This document shows, piece after piece, positions 1 to 8,519 of a stretch of DNA of 50,954 bases. The DNA comes from Stutzerimonas kunmingensis (GTDB taxonomy: Bacteria; Pseudomonadota; Gammaproteobacteria; Pseudomonadales; Pseudomonadaceae). The stretch is taken from the NCBI RefSeq assembly GCF_900114065.1, contig NZ_FORS01000014.1, forward strand, positions 1 through 50,954, read 5' to 3'. Numbering within the stretch: position 1 is the first letter of the stretch; each line of letters begins with the position of its first letter. The notes beneath the pieces are model-generated. The model was not told where the DNA came from and searched no databases. It saw only the letters and a list, made by a program, of their open reading frames with translations. Made by a program: the position numbers and the translations under genes.

Positions 1-120
1 GAAACCGGTAACGAGTCCTATCGCCTGCAACACAGTAGCTTGGCGGCCCAGGCCAAGATCAAATCACGGGAGCGAAAGCGTAAGGGCAGCCAGGAACCGG
101 AGGACGATGAGCCGTTCTGA
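1..120 (+). CDS. istB: C-terminal end of IS21-family IstB helper ATPase (partial)
   Basis: An open frame enters from the left edge and stops at 118-120. Its 39 residues include a GNESYRLQHSS-like stretch and a basic, then acidic tail, resembling the C-terminus of IS21 IstB proteins. IstB is the AAA+ ATPase that assists the IstA transposase in target selection. The call is supported mainly by the IS21-type end that follows about 195 bp downstream. The ATPase core lies outside the window. The assignment rests on a short tail, so another protein is possible. Confidence 0.55.
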   Translation, partial: ETGNESYRLQHSSLAAQAKIKSRERKRKGSQEPEDDEPF

Positions 121-314
121 TTTCATGGCGACGACGGCCTGCTACATGGCTGCGTGTGGCAGGTCTTAAACAACTGAACTGGGCTAGCGAAGGAGTGGGG
201 GCAACAGCAGCTGCGCTGGTAGACTTATCCACAGTTGCTGGTAACAAAATCAGCAATCCGCCCTGGGTCAAATTTCAATCGGCAGGGTGGGTCAATTTTC
301 CATCAGCGCCAACA
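1..314 (+). mobile_element. Right end of an IS21-family insertion sequence
   Basis: Two spaced copies of a TGGGTCAAatTT-type motif (about 264-276 and 287-300) are followed by CATCAGCGCCAACA ending at 314. Read on the other strand, the end starts TGTTGGCGCTGATGG and then repeats AAATTTGACCC-like blocks. That is the arrangement of multiple terminal transposase-binding repeats with a TG...CA boundary seen in IS21 elements. The rest of the element lies left of the window. It is inserted in the AAA+ ATPase gene that resumes at 315. Confidence 0.7.
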
Positions 315-1053
315 CCTAGGGCAAAATCGTTTGCAGGCATTGCCTGAGTTCTACAGCCCAGACCTGGCGAATACCAACATGCCTCTCGACGAACTGCTTA
401 CCGGGTTGCGCAATCATGGCGAGGCGCGTCTGTGCTTTTACGGCCCACCGGGCACAGGCAAGACCGCCTTTGGTCATTGGCTGGCGATTCAACTCGGTAA
501 GCCGCTTCTGACTCGCCGGGCATCCGATCTCATCTCGCCCTACGTCGGCATGACCGAACAGAACTTCGCCCGAGCATTTGAGCAAGCTACTGATGATGAT
601 GCTGTATTGCTCTTGGACGAAGTTGATAGTTTTCTGCAAGACCGTCGAAAAGCACGCCACAGCTGGGAAGTAAGCGCGGTAAACGAAATGCTGACGCAGA
701 TGGAGAGCTATCGCGGACTGTTTATAGCCTCCACGAACCTGATGGAAAACCTCGACGAAGCCTCATTGCGACGCTTCGATTTGAAAATCAATTTCGACTA
801 CCTCGGCGCTGAACAAATCACCAACCTGCTTCGACGGTACCTGCGGCAAATGGGACTGAAAAAGCCAGATAGCCTTAAGCTCGCCAGACTACTTCGGCAA
901 AGCTGCCTGACCCCAGGTGACTTTGCACTAGTCGCACGACGTGCACGCTTCCAACCATTCACCAATGCCAATCAGGTGGTTGATGCGTTACTGGCCGAAA
1001 GCAGCTTAAAAACCGCCACGACCATGAGAGCGATTGGTTTTGCTGAGTGGTAG
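315..1053 (+). pseudogene. AAA+ ATPase, 5'-truncated by the IS21 element
   Basis: The frame runs into the gene from IS21 DNA, so the apparent upstream ATGs belong to the IS and the native N-terminus is missing. The surviving part has a Walker A (GPPGTGKTAF, about 438-467), Walker B (AVLLLDEVDSF, about 601-633), a sensor-1 IASTN and an LRRFD arginine-finger motif. This is a classic AAA ATPase core, with a small C-terminal helical domain after it. The partner is unknown. A WYL regulator follows about 490 bp downstream on the same strand, an arrangement seen in phage-defence and stress loci, but that link is inference. Function is probably lost through the truncation. Confidence 0.75.
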
Positions 1054-1124
1054 AACGTTGCCCCAAGGTCATCTTCAAACACCCAACAAAGCAGATCAGT
1101 TAAGCGGCAAGGCAGGAGTGCGAA

Positions 1125-1492
1125 ATGGTTGATGCAGCGGCGGGAACATGCCAAGCCTATAACGCCGATGATTTCGAAGGCGCTGCAGAGCGGTTGCTGG
1201 GGAAGTATATCAAATTTTAAAAGAGCTGGAGGCGACAACTACGCAAATCTGCAGCGCATTTAGTGAAGCGTTTTTTAGCGGGGAGCTGGGCGAGAACGAC
1301 GAAAACCAAAACGACATCAGCTTGATGCTGACGGCCTCAACAGAATTTTTCCTAGGGGCCGGCCAGCAGCTCATCTCGGATTCACAGCCGCAGACGATGC
1401 CGCGACCTAAATTAGAGCTGGCTGATTTGCTGCGCAGTGACACCCCTCCAGATCGCGCTGATTTTTGTGTGGGCCCACCGCCCCAACGTTGA
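1125..1492 (+). other. Broken or unrecognised small coding remnant
   Basis: A 31-codon ORF starts at ATG 1125 and stops near 1219. A different frame without a convincing start continues from about 1220 to TGA 1490-1492 with a protein-like composition (ELEATTTQICSAF, then LELADLLRSDTPP). The two halves could be one protein of about 120 aa split by a frameshift at the T4A4 tract near 1215-1222. No family was recognised. The piece lies between the AAA+ ATPase and the WYL gene and may have been part of that operon. Confidence 0.3.
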
Positions 1493-1541
1493 TTGAAGCG
1501 ATTGGGCACATCATGATGCTGGCATGCAGCCGATTTTATGG

Positions 1542-2558
1542 ATGAACGCCGTGCCATCAGCCACCAGTCGCAGCACACTGACCCGCCAATGGGAACTGCT
1601 CAAGCTGCTGCCACCCAAGGGTCCGGGTATCACAACGCTTGAGTTGCAAAGCCTACTCAGTGACGCAGGGCACCCGACCACCAAGCGCACCATCGAACGT
1701 GACCTCGTCGAGCTTTCCAGGCTTTTCCCACTGCAATGCAACAGCAAAGGCATGCCCTACGGCTGGCACTGGATGCCCGGCAAAAGTGCCGAGCTTCCTG
1801 GCATCTCACTTAGCGAAGCTCTTACCTTGCGACTGGTGGAAGACAGCATCAGGCCATTGATTCCGACCTTTATGCTTAAAACACTAGAGCCGCGCTTCAA
1901 CCTGGCCCGGCAAAAGCTGGAAGCCATGAGCGAAGAAAATCCTTCAGCTCGTTGGCTGGACAAGGTGGCAAGCGTACAGCCAGAACTCTCCCAGACCCCT
2001 CCCGATATCAAAGCCGACCTCTTGGAAATTATTCAGCAAGCATTGATGAACGACATCCAGCTCAGCTGCCGCTACTACTCAGCCCACAAAAATCAGTTCC
2101 ACAACTTCACACTTAACCCCTTGGGTCTTGTACAGCGAGCACACACCACCTACCTCATTGCCACCGCCGAACCCTTCGACGACATCCGCCAATTCGTTGT
2201 TCACCGTTTCGAAGAAGCGCGCCTGCTCGCAAGTGCCAGCTGCAAACCCGACGGATTTAATTTGCAGGACTATGTCGATAGCGGCGCCATGCAGTTTGGT
2301 ACACACGAGAAGATTCAGCTTGAAGCCTGGGTGAGCGAAAGCCTTGCCCGCCTTCTGCAAGAAGCCCCCATTTCACATGACATGCTGCTGGTTGCAGAGG
2401 ATGACGGCTCAAAACTGACCGCTACGGTGAATGACAGCTGGGAGCTGAAGTGGTGGGTGTTATCTCACGCAGGGGCTATTCAGGTTCATAAGCCACAAGG
2501 GCTGCGAGATGAGATCACTCAGCGGTCGCGGGCTGCTCTGGAGCTGCATGAGCGCTAG
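1542..2558 (+). CDS. WYL-domain helix-turn-helix transcriptional regulator
   Basis: The protein is about 338 aa. The N-terminal 70 residues form a winged helix (LTRQWELLKLLPPKGPGITT, then TKRTIERDLVELSRLF). The rest matches the WYL/WCX architecture, with NPLGLVQRAHTTYLIA as the WYL core, in which the usual Trp position is Thr, and a C-terminal WCX-like strand set ending SRAALELHER. WYL proteins sense nucleic-acid or small ligands and often regulate defence genes. I chose the start at 1542 (MNAVPS) because family members begin close to the SxLxRQWELL helix; an in-frame ATG at 1524 is also possible. Neither has a strong Shine-Dalgarno site. It probably regulated the truncated AAA+ ATPase locus upstream. 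Confidence 0.85.
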   Translation: MNAVPSATSRSTLTRQWELLKLLPPKGPGITTLELQSLLSDAGHPTTKRTIERDLVELSRLFPLQCNSKGMPYGWHWMPGKSAELPGISLSEALTLRLVEDSIRPLIPTFMLKTLEPRFNLARQKLEAMSEENPSARWLDKVASVQPELSQTPPDIKADLLEIIQQALMNDIQLSCRYYSAHKNQFHNFTLNPLGLVQRAHTTYLIATAEPFDDIRQFVVHRFEEARLLASASCKPDGFNLQDYVDSGAMQFGTHEKIQLEAWVSESLARLLQEAPISHDMLLVAEDDGSKLTATVNDSWELKWWVLSHAGAIQVHKPQGLRDEITQRSRAALELHER

Positions 2559-2591
2559 AGGACTTTAGCCGGGTTGTCCGCTGAAATGACC

Positions 2592-2797
2592 GTAAGCGCT
2601 CCACCTTGATATTCAGCTCGACCAGGGCGGCCAGACCGTTGATGGATTTGCGAAAGCCGACGGGCTTGGGATAGAGGTAGACCTTCTGCACCTTGGCGTC
2701 GGGACGCATCATGGAATGAGCTCCACTGGGTAAAACAGGGAGCCCAGCATCCGGAAACGGCTAGCTCAGTTGAAGGCGGGGTTTATGGAGCGCTTAC
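2592..2797 (-). mobile_element. 206-bp IS66-derived MITE-like element with 8-bp target duplication
   Basis: Perfect 12-bp inverted repeats bound the element: GTAAGCGCTCCA at 2592-2603 and its complement at 2786-2797. It is flanked by AAATGACC on both sides (2584-2591 and 2798-2805), an exact 8-bp target duplication as made by IS66-family transposases. The GTAA start is also typical of IS66. Inside, the minus strand keeps only the first ~38 codons of an IS66 TnpB. It is therefore a non-autonomous deletion derivative that could only have moved in trans. Confidence 0.85.
2599..2712 (-). pseudogene. tnpB: IS66 tnpB (Orf2) N-terminal fragment
   Basis: The minus-strand frame starting at ATG 2712 reads MMRPDAKVQKVYLYPKPV and then FRKSINGLAALVELNIKVE. 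This is the conserved beginning of the IS66 accessory protein TnpB. After about 38 codons the frame runs into the left inverted repeat and flanking host DNA, so the last 27 residues of the ORF are not TnpB. No tnpA or tnpC is present inside the element. It is non-functional. Confidence 0.8.
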
Positions 2798-2830
2798 AAA
2801 TGACCAAACCAATAGACGAATCACATCACC

Positions 2831-3724
2831 TCAGCCGTCAGCGACCTCAGACCTACGACCCAAGTCTCGCTTATCGCTGAGAGCTAGAGCGACCCCACGC
2901 ATTCGCGCAGGCACCGTTTTTCTCACCTTGGATAGATCAGCATCACTTGCGGGCTTAACCTTAACCGCTTCTGCTCGTCCAAGTCTTTTATCTCCGTACC
3001 GGCTAATCGAATCGGTAGCTTGGTGCCCCATGACGTATGCCATCTCAATCTCAGAAAAACCTGAGGCTTTCAAATTCGCTCCAAATTGATGACGAAGCGT
3101 GTACATGCTCGGCACTTTTCGACTACCGAATAGCTCAGTGGCCACTTGATTAAGTGCAACGCGTATTGAATCCATACTGCGGGGCTGACATTTAAAAGCA
3201 GCGAGAGCATTTCTCAAGATTTTACAGACGCCATCGTCAGCCTCAAGCGTTCGGCTAGCGCCGCGTAAACCGTCGTGACTAAGCTTTGCACCGGATATAT
3301 GGATGCGCCGACCATCGATAAAAATGCCATTAAGCTCGCAAGGGCGCGCTCCGGTAAGAGATATCACCATTAAAGCTCCCGCTTCGACAGGCATATCTCG
3401 TTCAGCTAGACATCGCAGCCAGGCCTCAAAATCAGGGGTAGAAAGCTTTTGCGGACGTCGCTGCTTTTTCTTTCGCGGCAGATTCAACACAGTGACCGGA
3501 TTGAGCGTCCGATTGATTTCTTGGGCAGCCCAGAAATTGCCTCGATGCTTTTGATCAAACGCCAAAGCGTTACGTAAGCGCCGGTAATAATCGGGACGGT
3601 AATCGGGGGCAGCTCGTAGCAAAGCACCAATAATATTGAGCTCATCAAGCTCAACGCCCTGCATTCGAGTCGCATAGAAGTTACTGGCCAAACTGATGTA
3701 GGCTCTTTGAGTCTCTGCATTCAT
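2831..3724 (-). CDS. Tyrosine recombinase / phage-type integrase (island integrase 1)
   Basis: The protein is 297 aa from ATG 3724. That start matches the paralogue at 48913-49791 (MNAETQ versus MNTDTQ) and has an AAGAAGAA ribosome-binding-like stretch just upstream; a longer frame to 3766 is possible. The C-terminal catalytic domain shows box I TGARPCEL (Arg), box II YTLRHQFGANLKASG, and GHQATDSISRYGD with the His and the nucleophile Tyr. The first His of the usual H-x-L-R-H is Tyr in both paralogues. An N-terminal core-binding region of about 120 aa precedes it. No adjacent tRNA was recognised. Its likely role is integration or excision of a genomic island. Confidence 0.88.
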   Translation of the reverse strand: MNAETQRAYISLASNFYATRMQGVELDELNIIGALLRAAPDYRPDYYRRLRNALAFDQKHRGNFWAAQEINRTLNPVTVLNLPRKKKQRRPQKLSTPDFEAWLRCLAERDMPVEAGALMVISLTGARPCELNGIFIDGRRIHISGAKLSHDGLRGASRTLEADDGVCKILRNALAAFKCQPRSMDSIRVALNQVATELFGSRKVPSMYTLRHQFGANLKASGFSEIEMAYVMGHQATDSISRYGDKRLGRAEAVKVKPASDADLSKVRKTVPARMRGVALALSDKRDLGRRSEVADG

Positions 3725-3809
3725 GCTATTCTTCTTCTTATTATTTACGCGACACATGTCACACAATCAATTATTGCAAATACGAAAACAAAAAAACAAC
3801 AACCAGAAC

Positions 3810-3825
3810 ATTATTTTTATATAAC
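3810..3825 (-). promoter_or_regulatory. Conserved AT-rich promoter-like element upstream of integrase 1
   Basis: On the minus strand it reads GTTATATAAAAATAAT. A 15/16 match lies at exactly the same distance (86 bp) upstream of the second integrase at 49877-49892, while the surrounding DNA has diverged. It contains a TATAAA/TATACA-like -10 core. It is a plausible promoter or integrase-binding site. Confidence 0.4.
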
Positions 3826-4808
3826 CCCAAAGCCAAATTTTGCAAAGGTGCAAAAACTCTATTCTTTCTATATCGCATTCCGGACTTTGGTTCGTTGGCC
3901 AAGGATGAACCGAAGTAGGCTCGCTTGCGGTGGTTTTAAACTTTCACCGACTATTTGGTCGAGCATTCATGCGGTCTACATTGAGCGGAACGCCTCCGAT
4001 GCTTAGGGCAAGGAGGCTATTGGCTGATGGCCAATGCTGCAGCTTTTTCTGCTGGTGCTACGCGATGATTTAACTGAGTGCGCCTGTGCGGGCGGATGCT
4101 CAACAGGCTTATCCCTGAGCACACGGCATCCCTGACATTATCATCATCGTCCTGAATCAATTCGCTGCTGTAGGCTCTTGACCAAAGCCTTCGGCTTTTC
4201 GCAGACAGCACATAACCGTTTGCCCATCGCCGCGATCTTAGGGACCGATAGATCTGTTGCGATGCGATAAAGGGTCACACTATCCACTCGGTATGTGCGG
4301 GTTCGCGGCCATGGCCGTAATACAGACCGATGACAAACCACCAGTGAAAATGGTGCTCCGCGTCCAAGATACTGCAGTCGACGGAACGGCGGCTACGCGG
4401 GCGACCATTGCGTTATTGAAAAAGCTGAAGATAGCCTAGCCCAGACTCCGCAACAGATGGGATGCCCAGGCAAGATTGATGCGATTGCTCTAGGTTGGAT
4501 GGGCAACGGTTTGGTTCGTATCGATTGGGTGATCCGGGATCCGTTTTGCGGCTGGCATGGTCGCTTCCGGTACCTATTGCTGTATCCGCCGCCTTCCCTC
4601 GATATCGTAAGCTGTTTCCGTCATAACCAAGCTCAGCCGAGTGCCATCGCACGTGGTTAGCAACTCTCCGCCGCAGCCGGGGCGGCTGCAATCTGAATCA
4701 CTTCTGAACACGTCAATGAACTTGACGGGAGTTCGATGATGCTGCGAAAAAGCGTTTTCACTTCTATGGCAGCTCGGTTGTAATGGCGGACAGACATCAC
4801 CGGACGGA
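3826..4808. other. About 1 kb without a convincing gene
   Basis: Short frames occur on both strands. One minus-strand frame (4144-4341) has a protein-like stretch (CAVCEKPKALVKSLQQR), and another overlapping frame (4017-4211) reads SSELIQDDDDNVRDAVCSG. Together they could be a frameshifted relic. I recognise no family, and no RNA gene, repeat or IS end was seen. Confidence 0.3.
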
Positions 4809-5384
4809 ATGCTCATGCACCCATTGCCTACGCCTAATACGATTTCAAGGGCTTTGTTCGAAACCGATCCAATGCACACCTGTTGCGCGGAGAACGCTTG
4901 CTTTGACGAGTATGGCCGGGTCGCAGCGGGTGCAGTGTCGTATATGGAGAATGGATACACACTTGCTCAGGCACTGCATAAAGCGTTGCAAGACTGGTTC
5001 GGCATAGAGCTGACGGCCGGCCGCGATCTGTCGCACGTCCTAGCCCTAGTAGAGATTCCCACCGATCACCGTGCCGCAGAGATTGTGGACCAATACCACA
5101 ACGAGATTGGTGCTCATTGGTGCAAAGAATATCTGCTCACCTTTTCCGAGACGGGCACGATCAAGGTTCGGGTGAAGTTTGAACAGAGCGATCCCTGGAT
5201 CGCCGAACGAAGGATGCAGCCGCAGGAGATCAGCTCGCTAATTGACCCCACGACGGGCGACTTTCTTACAGTTATGACTTTTGACGGCAATCCGTTCGAG
5301 CTGACCCGGATTGATCTATCACTGACCAGAAAGACGCTTACCATTCACGCGAGGCCGCCCACGGAAAACTCGACGGTAGGCTAA
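4809..5384 (+). CDS. Hypothetical protein, unrecognised family
   Basis: This is an open frame of 191 aa. The first ATG (4809) has a weak purine-rich GGACGGA before it; an in-frame ATG at 4872 (MHTCCAENAC) would give 170 aa. There is no signal peptide or membrane segment. The sequence looks like a real soluble protein, mixed alpha/beta and rich in acidic residues, with a Cys-Cys-x-x-x-x-Cys near the second start. The C-terminus overlaps nothing and lies 42 bp from the stop of the convergent metallophosphoesterase. I do not recognise a function. Confidence 0.55.
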   Translation: MLMHPLPTPNTISRALFETDPMHTCCAENACFDEYGRVAAGAVSYMENGYTLAQALHKALQDWFGIELTAGRDLSHVLALVEIPTDHRAAEIVDQYHNEIGAHWCKEYLLTFSETGTIKVRVKFEQSDPWIAERRMQPQEISSLIDPTTGDFLTVMTFDGNPFELTRIDLSLTRKTLTIHARPPTENSTVG

Positions 5385-5426
5385 GCCGCCGCTGATGTGC
5401 TCCCTGCGAAACAAGACGAGGCCTTG

Positions 5427-6368
5427 TCAGGTTTCGCGTCCGACCCAAACGAAGTTCTTCTCCGACAGTTTGCCTTCACCACTCCAGCGGTAGGCACAGA
5501 GTTTGGCGCGGCCGGGATCTTCGCCTGCGATGCTGTAATCCAGACAAGCAATCTGATCGGTTATCAGGGTGGGCGTGCCAGTCATCCAGTAATGGCCGAT
5601 GAACAGCGGCTTGCTGCCGTCGTAGCCGGGCTGCAGATCGGCAGGCACCGGCTCGTGGGGGATCTGATCGATAATGGAAGGCGGGACCATCGCCAGATCA
5701 CGATAGGTCAGCTGCTCACCCTCCTGCCACCAGCGCGTGCGAGTACGGGAGCGCCGATGCCCGTACTTGTCCTTGAAATGCAAACCCGACGGTAAGGGAA
5801 TCTCCATTCCCTTCAGGAGGATTTCCACGGCATCAAAGGCTTCACTGCCCTCGGTGCATACAGCCGACCAGGAGCCTGAGCGAATCCGTGCGTGCACATC
5901 CAGGTGAGATGCCAGCGCCTCAATCTGTCGGGGATGCCAGCAGGCATGAATGACGCGCAGGCCGCCGAGATCCAAATAGAGGGGCAGCGTTTTGAACCAC
6001 TCGATCGTGTCCAGGTGCTGATGGGAGCCCTCGCCGATCTGGACAAGGAAGGCGTCGTGCTGCTCGCGGTTCTTATCCGAGTGAACACGTAGGAACTCCC
6101 CAGTTCGTTCAGCGCAAGGCGTAGCCCAGGCAACCGCATTGAATTCATGGTTGCCCATGACGGCCAGCGCGTGGCCCGCCTCGACCATGCGACGAGCGAT
6201 CTGGACGGTTTCAACTTGCTCGGGGCCGCGATCAACGAAGTCGCCGAGGAAAATCACCTTGCGCTCAACATGCTGCCAGGTGCCTTCCCGCTCCTGATAC
6301 CCCAATTTGCGTAGGAGGCGTTTGAGCGCCGACGCGTAACCATGAATGTCCCCGATCAGGTCGTACAT
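5427..6368 (-). CDS. Calcineurin-like metallophosphoesterase
   Basis: The protein is 313 aa from ATG 6368, chosen because the family's first metal-binding motif (GDIHG, residues 6-10) sits right after MYDLI; upstream codons in the frame are not family-like. GDFVDRG (about residue 42) and GNHE (about residue 71) complete the dinuclear metal site, with downstream VIHACW providing a further His. It resembles the protein-phosphatase/diadenosine-tetraphosphatase group (PrpE/ApaH-like). The substrate cannot be told from sequence. It stands alone, convergent with the hypothetical gene to its left. Confidence 0.85.
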   Translation of the reverse strand: MYDLIGDIHGYASALKRLLRKLGYQEREGTWQHVERKVIFLGDFVDRGPEQVETVQIARRMVEAGHALAVMGNHEFNAVAWATPCAERTGEFLRVHSDKNREQHDAFLVQIGEGSHQHLDTIEWFKTLPLYLDLGGLRVIHACWHPRQIEALASHLDVHARIRSGSWSAVCTEGSEAFDAVEILLKGMEIPLPSGLHFKDKYGHRRSRTRTRWWQEGEQLTYRDLAMVPPSIIDQIPHEPVPADLQPGYDGSKPLFIGHYWMTGTPTLITDQIACLDYSIAGEDPGRAKLCAYRWSGEGKLSEKNFVWVGRET

Positions 6369-6851
6369 GCGATTCGTCCTTGGTAAACGTTTGAATGCTC
6401 CAGAGACCGTCAATGAAGATGGCGGGCCCTTCAAGTGGGCCCTAGTATGGCGATGCAAGGATCGGGAGCAAAGGAAGCACTATCTCGGGAAGGGGTACGA
6501 CCGGCCGCTTGCGCCGAACAACCCATGACTAGGGTTCATCTAGATCGGACAAACCACGGTTCGATATCGGCCAAAAAAGCAGACATTGCCGACCGGAAAG
6601 CTCTCAACCAAAGTAGATATTCAACAATGACGGCTTTTGATCTAAAGCAGCATCCTCAGCAGTTTGGAGATTAACCTTTCCTTGGCGCTTGCTCTCATAT
6701 AGCCGAGAGCGGCCAATGATGCGCCGATAAACGTGCCGCATCGGTCAGAAAACAGCGCCTGCGCCCCGGTGAAAACGGCGCAAGCTTGAGGTAGGTTCAA
6801 GACTGCACCAATGCTCCGCAGCCCATTTGCTCCGATAAGCTAAGGCGATCT
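6369..6851. other. Intergenic stretch, no gene recognised
   Basis: About 480 bp between the metallophosphoesterase start and the end of the ABC permease gene. Short frames are present but none is protein-like over its length. A small GC-rich inverted repeat (GGGCCC-like, near 6422-6442) is visible. No IS end or RNA gene was recognised. Confidence 0.3.
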
Positions 6852-7649
6852 CTACTTGCGTCGGCGAAGCGTCGCGATGATTACCCCGCCGAGCAGCAAT
6901 AGCGCCGCCGCAGCCAGGGTGCTCATAGTGCCTAGCGCAGGCACCATCGGTGTATAGCCGGCGACCATCTTCGAGTACAACCACTTGGGCACGGTCGAGT
7001 CGGCCCCGGAGGTGTACAGCGACAGCGGGAAGTTACCCCAGGACAGCAGGAAGGCGAACAACGCCCCCGACCAGATCCCCGGCCACAGCAGCGGCAGGGT
7101 GATTTCGCGGAAGATGAACAGCTTGCCGGCGCCCAGATCGCTGGCGGCCTCCTCCAGGCTCGGGTCATAGTTGTAGACTTGGATGGCGATGACCAAGGTC
7201 ACCACCGGCACGATCCACACTAGATGGGCGATCACCGCGGTCTTCCAGCTCGGACTGAGGCCCAGCGCGTTCATCCACAGCAGCAGGGCCAGGCCCAGCA
7301 CAGTCTGCGGAAAGAAGATCGGCAGTAGCAGCAGCTTCTGGTACAGCTTGCGGCCCTTCCAGTCGTAGCGGGCGAAGGCCAGCGCGCCGAAGAAGGCCAG
7401 CACTACCGAAATCAGCGTCACCAGCAGGGCGATCTTCAGCGAGTTCTGCACGAGGATCTGTACCTCAAACGAATCGACCGTGCGCTGCCACCAGCTCAGC
7501 GAGTATTCCCGTACTGGGAACAGGAAGTAGCGACTCGTCGACAGCCCGGCCAGCGCGCTGCAGATGATCGGCAGGTAAATGGCCACGAGTACGAAGCCCG
7601 TCCAGCAGCACACCAGAAAGTCGGAACGGATTTGTGCCTGATTTCTCAT
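6852..7649 (-). CDS. ABC transporter permease, spermidine/putrescine (PotC/PotI) type
   Basis: The protein is 265 aa with about six hydrophobic segments, the first at residues 12-32. The cytoplasmic EAA loop is clear: EEAASDLGAGKLFIFREITLP contacts the ATPase. It is the last gene of a four-gene leftward importer operon: solute-binding protein, ATPase, permease, permease. It begins only 1-2 bp after the preceding permease's stop. The family imports polyamines and related amines, and the neighbouring amine-processing enzymes suggest a small amine or amino alcohol. The substrate is inferred, not seen. Confidence 0.9.
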   Translation of the reverse strand: MRNQAQIRSDFLVCCWTGFVLVAIYLPIICSALAGLSTSRYFLFPVREYSLSWWQRTVDSFEVQILVQNSLKIALLVTLISVVLAFFGALAFARYDWKGRKLYQKLLLLPIFFPQTVLGLALLLWMNALGLSPSWKTAVIAHLVWIVPVVTLVIAIQVYNYDPSLEEAASDLGAGKLFIFREITLPLLWPGIWSGALFAFLLSWGNFPLSLYTSGADSTVPKWLYSKMVAGYTPMVPALGTMSTLAAAALLLLGGVIIATLRRRK

Positions 7650-7650
7650 C

Positions 7651-8517
7651 TCAACGTTTCCCTAACACTCGATCAAGGTCCAGGCGCGTCAGCACGAAGA
7701 GCGTCAGACTGCCGATAATCAGCACCAGCAGTACCGCCAGCGCGGCGCCCAGCGGCCAGTTCTGCGCGTAGGTGAAGGCCACCTCGATGTCGTGAACCAC
7801 AGTGATCACCGACTGCCCGCCGAGAATTCTTGCCTCGGCCACCGCGCCCACGGCGAGCACGAAGGTCAGCAACATGCCGATGAGGATGCCCGGCATCGCC
7901 AGCGGCAGCTCGACCTCGCGCCAGACCATCAGCCGGCCGGCGCCCAGATCCTTCGCCGCATCCACCAGATCCCGCGGCACCATGGCCAGCCCCAGGGTGA
8001 TGGGGAACAGCATGAAGGGCAGATACACATAGACCATGCCGAACAGGGTCAGTCCCGGGCTGTAGAGCACATCGGGCGCGCGGCCCAGATCGAACGCCTT
8101 AAGCACGCCGTCGAGCACGCCGTTCTTAATGAAGAACTGCACCCAGCCGTAGAGCCGCACGTTCTCCGAGACGAACAGGGGGAACACGAATAGCACGCTG
8201 ATCAGCGGGGCGAAGCGGCCAAACACCCGGTTGAGCCCGTAGGCGATAGGATAGGCGATGACCGCTAGCACAGCCACGCAGAGCGCGGCCAGCACCAGCG
8301 ACCAGACGAACGAGCGCCACACCGTGTTGGACGGATCCAGCACGGCGGCGAAGTTTTCCAAGGTGAAGGTGCGGAACACCTCGAAGCTTTTCGGCTCGGC
8401 GAAGGCGAAGGCCACCACCGTCACCAGCGGGGCGAGAAAGCCCAGCAGCAGAAAGATCACCAGCGGACTGGCGTAGCGGGCGCCAATGGAGAGGCCGCGC
8501 CCCGAAACAGCATCCAT
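7651..8517 (-). CDS. ABC transporter permease, spermidine/putrescine (PotB/PotH) type
   Basis: The protein is 288 aa with six predicted membrane helices, starting at residues 15-38 (YASPLVIFLLLGFLAPLVTV). The EAA motif DAAKDLGAGRLMVWREVELP lies near residue 190. It pairs with the downstream permease to form the heterodimeric channel. The ATPase stop is 2 bp upstream, so the genes are tightly coupled. Its length and topology are normal for the family. Confidence 0.9.
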   Translation of the reverse strand: MDAVSGRGLSIGARYASPLVIFLLLGFLAPLVTVVAFAFAEPKSFEVFRTFTLENFAAVLDPSNTVWRSFVWSLVLAALCVAVLAVIAYPIAYGLNRVFGRFAPLISVLFVFPLFVSENVRLYGWVQFFIKNGVLDGVLKAFDLGRAPDVLYSPGLTLFGMVYVYLPFMLFPITLGLAMVPRDLVDAAKDLGAGRLMVWREVELPLAMPGILIGMLLTFVLAVGAVAEARILGGQSVITVVHDIEVAFTYAQNWPLGAALAVLLVLIIGSLTLFVLTRLDLDRVLGKR

Positions 8518-8519
8518 AG

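Noticed and set aside
235..314. N-terminal 27 residues of the open frame leading into the AAA+ ATPase
   Set aside because: They are translated from IS21 terminal DNA, so they are not part of the native protein.
7792..8193. Long opposite-strand frames inside the ABC permease and ATPase genes (also 8649-9581 and 9850-10824)
   Set aside because: They are antisense shadows of GC-rich genes, with His/Arg/Gln-rich composition and no motifs; the sense frames carry full families.
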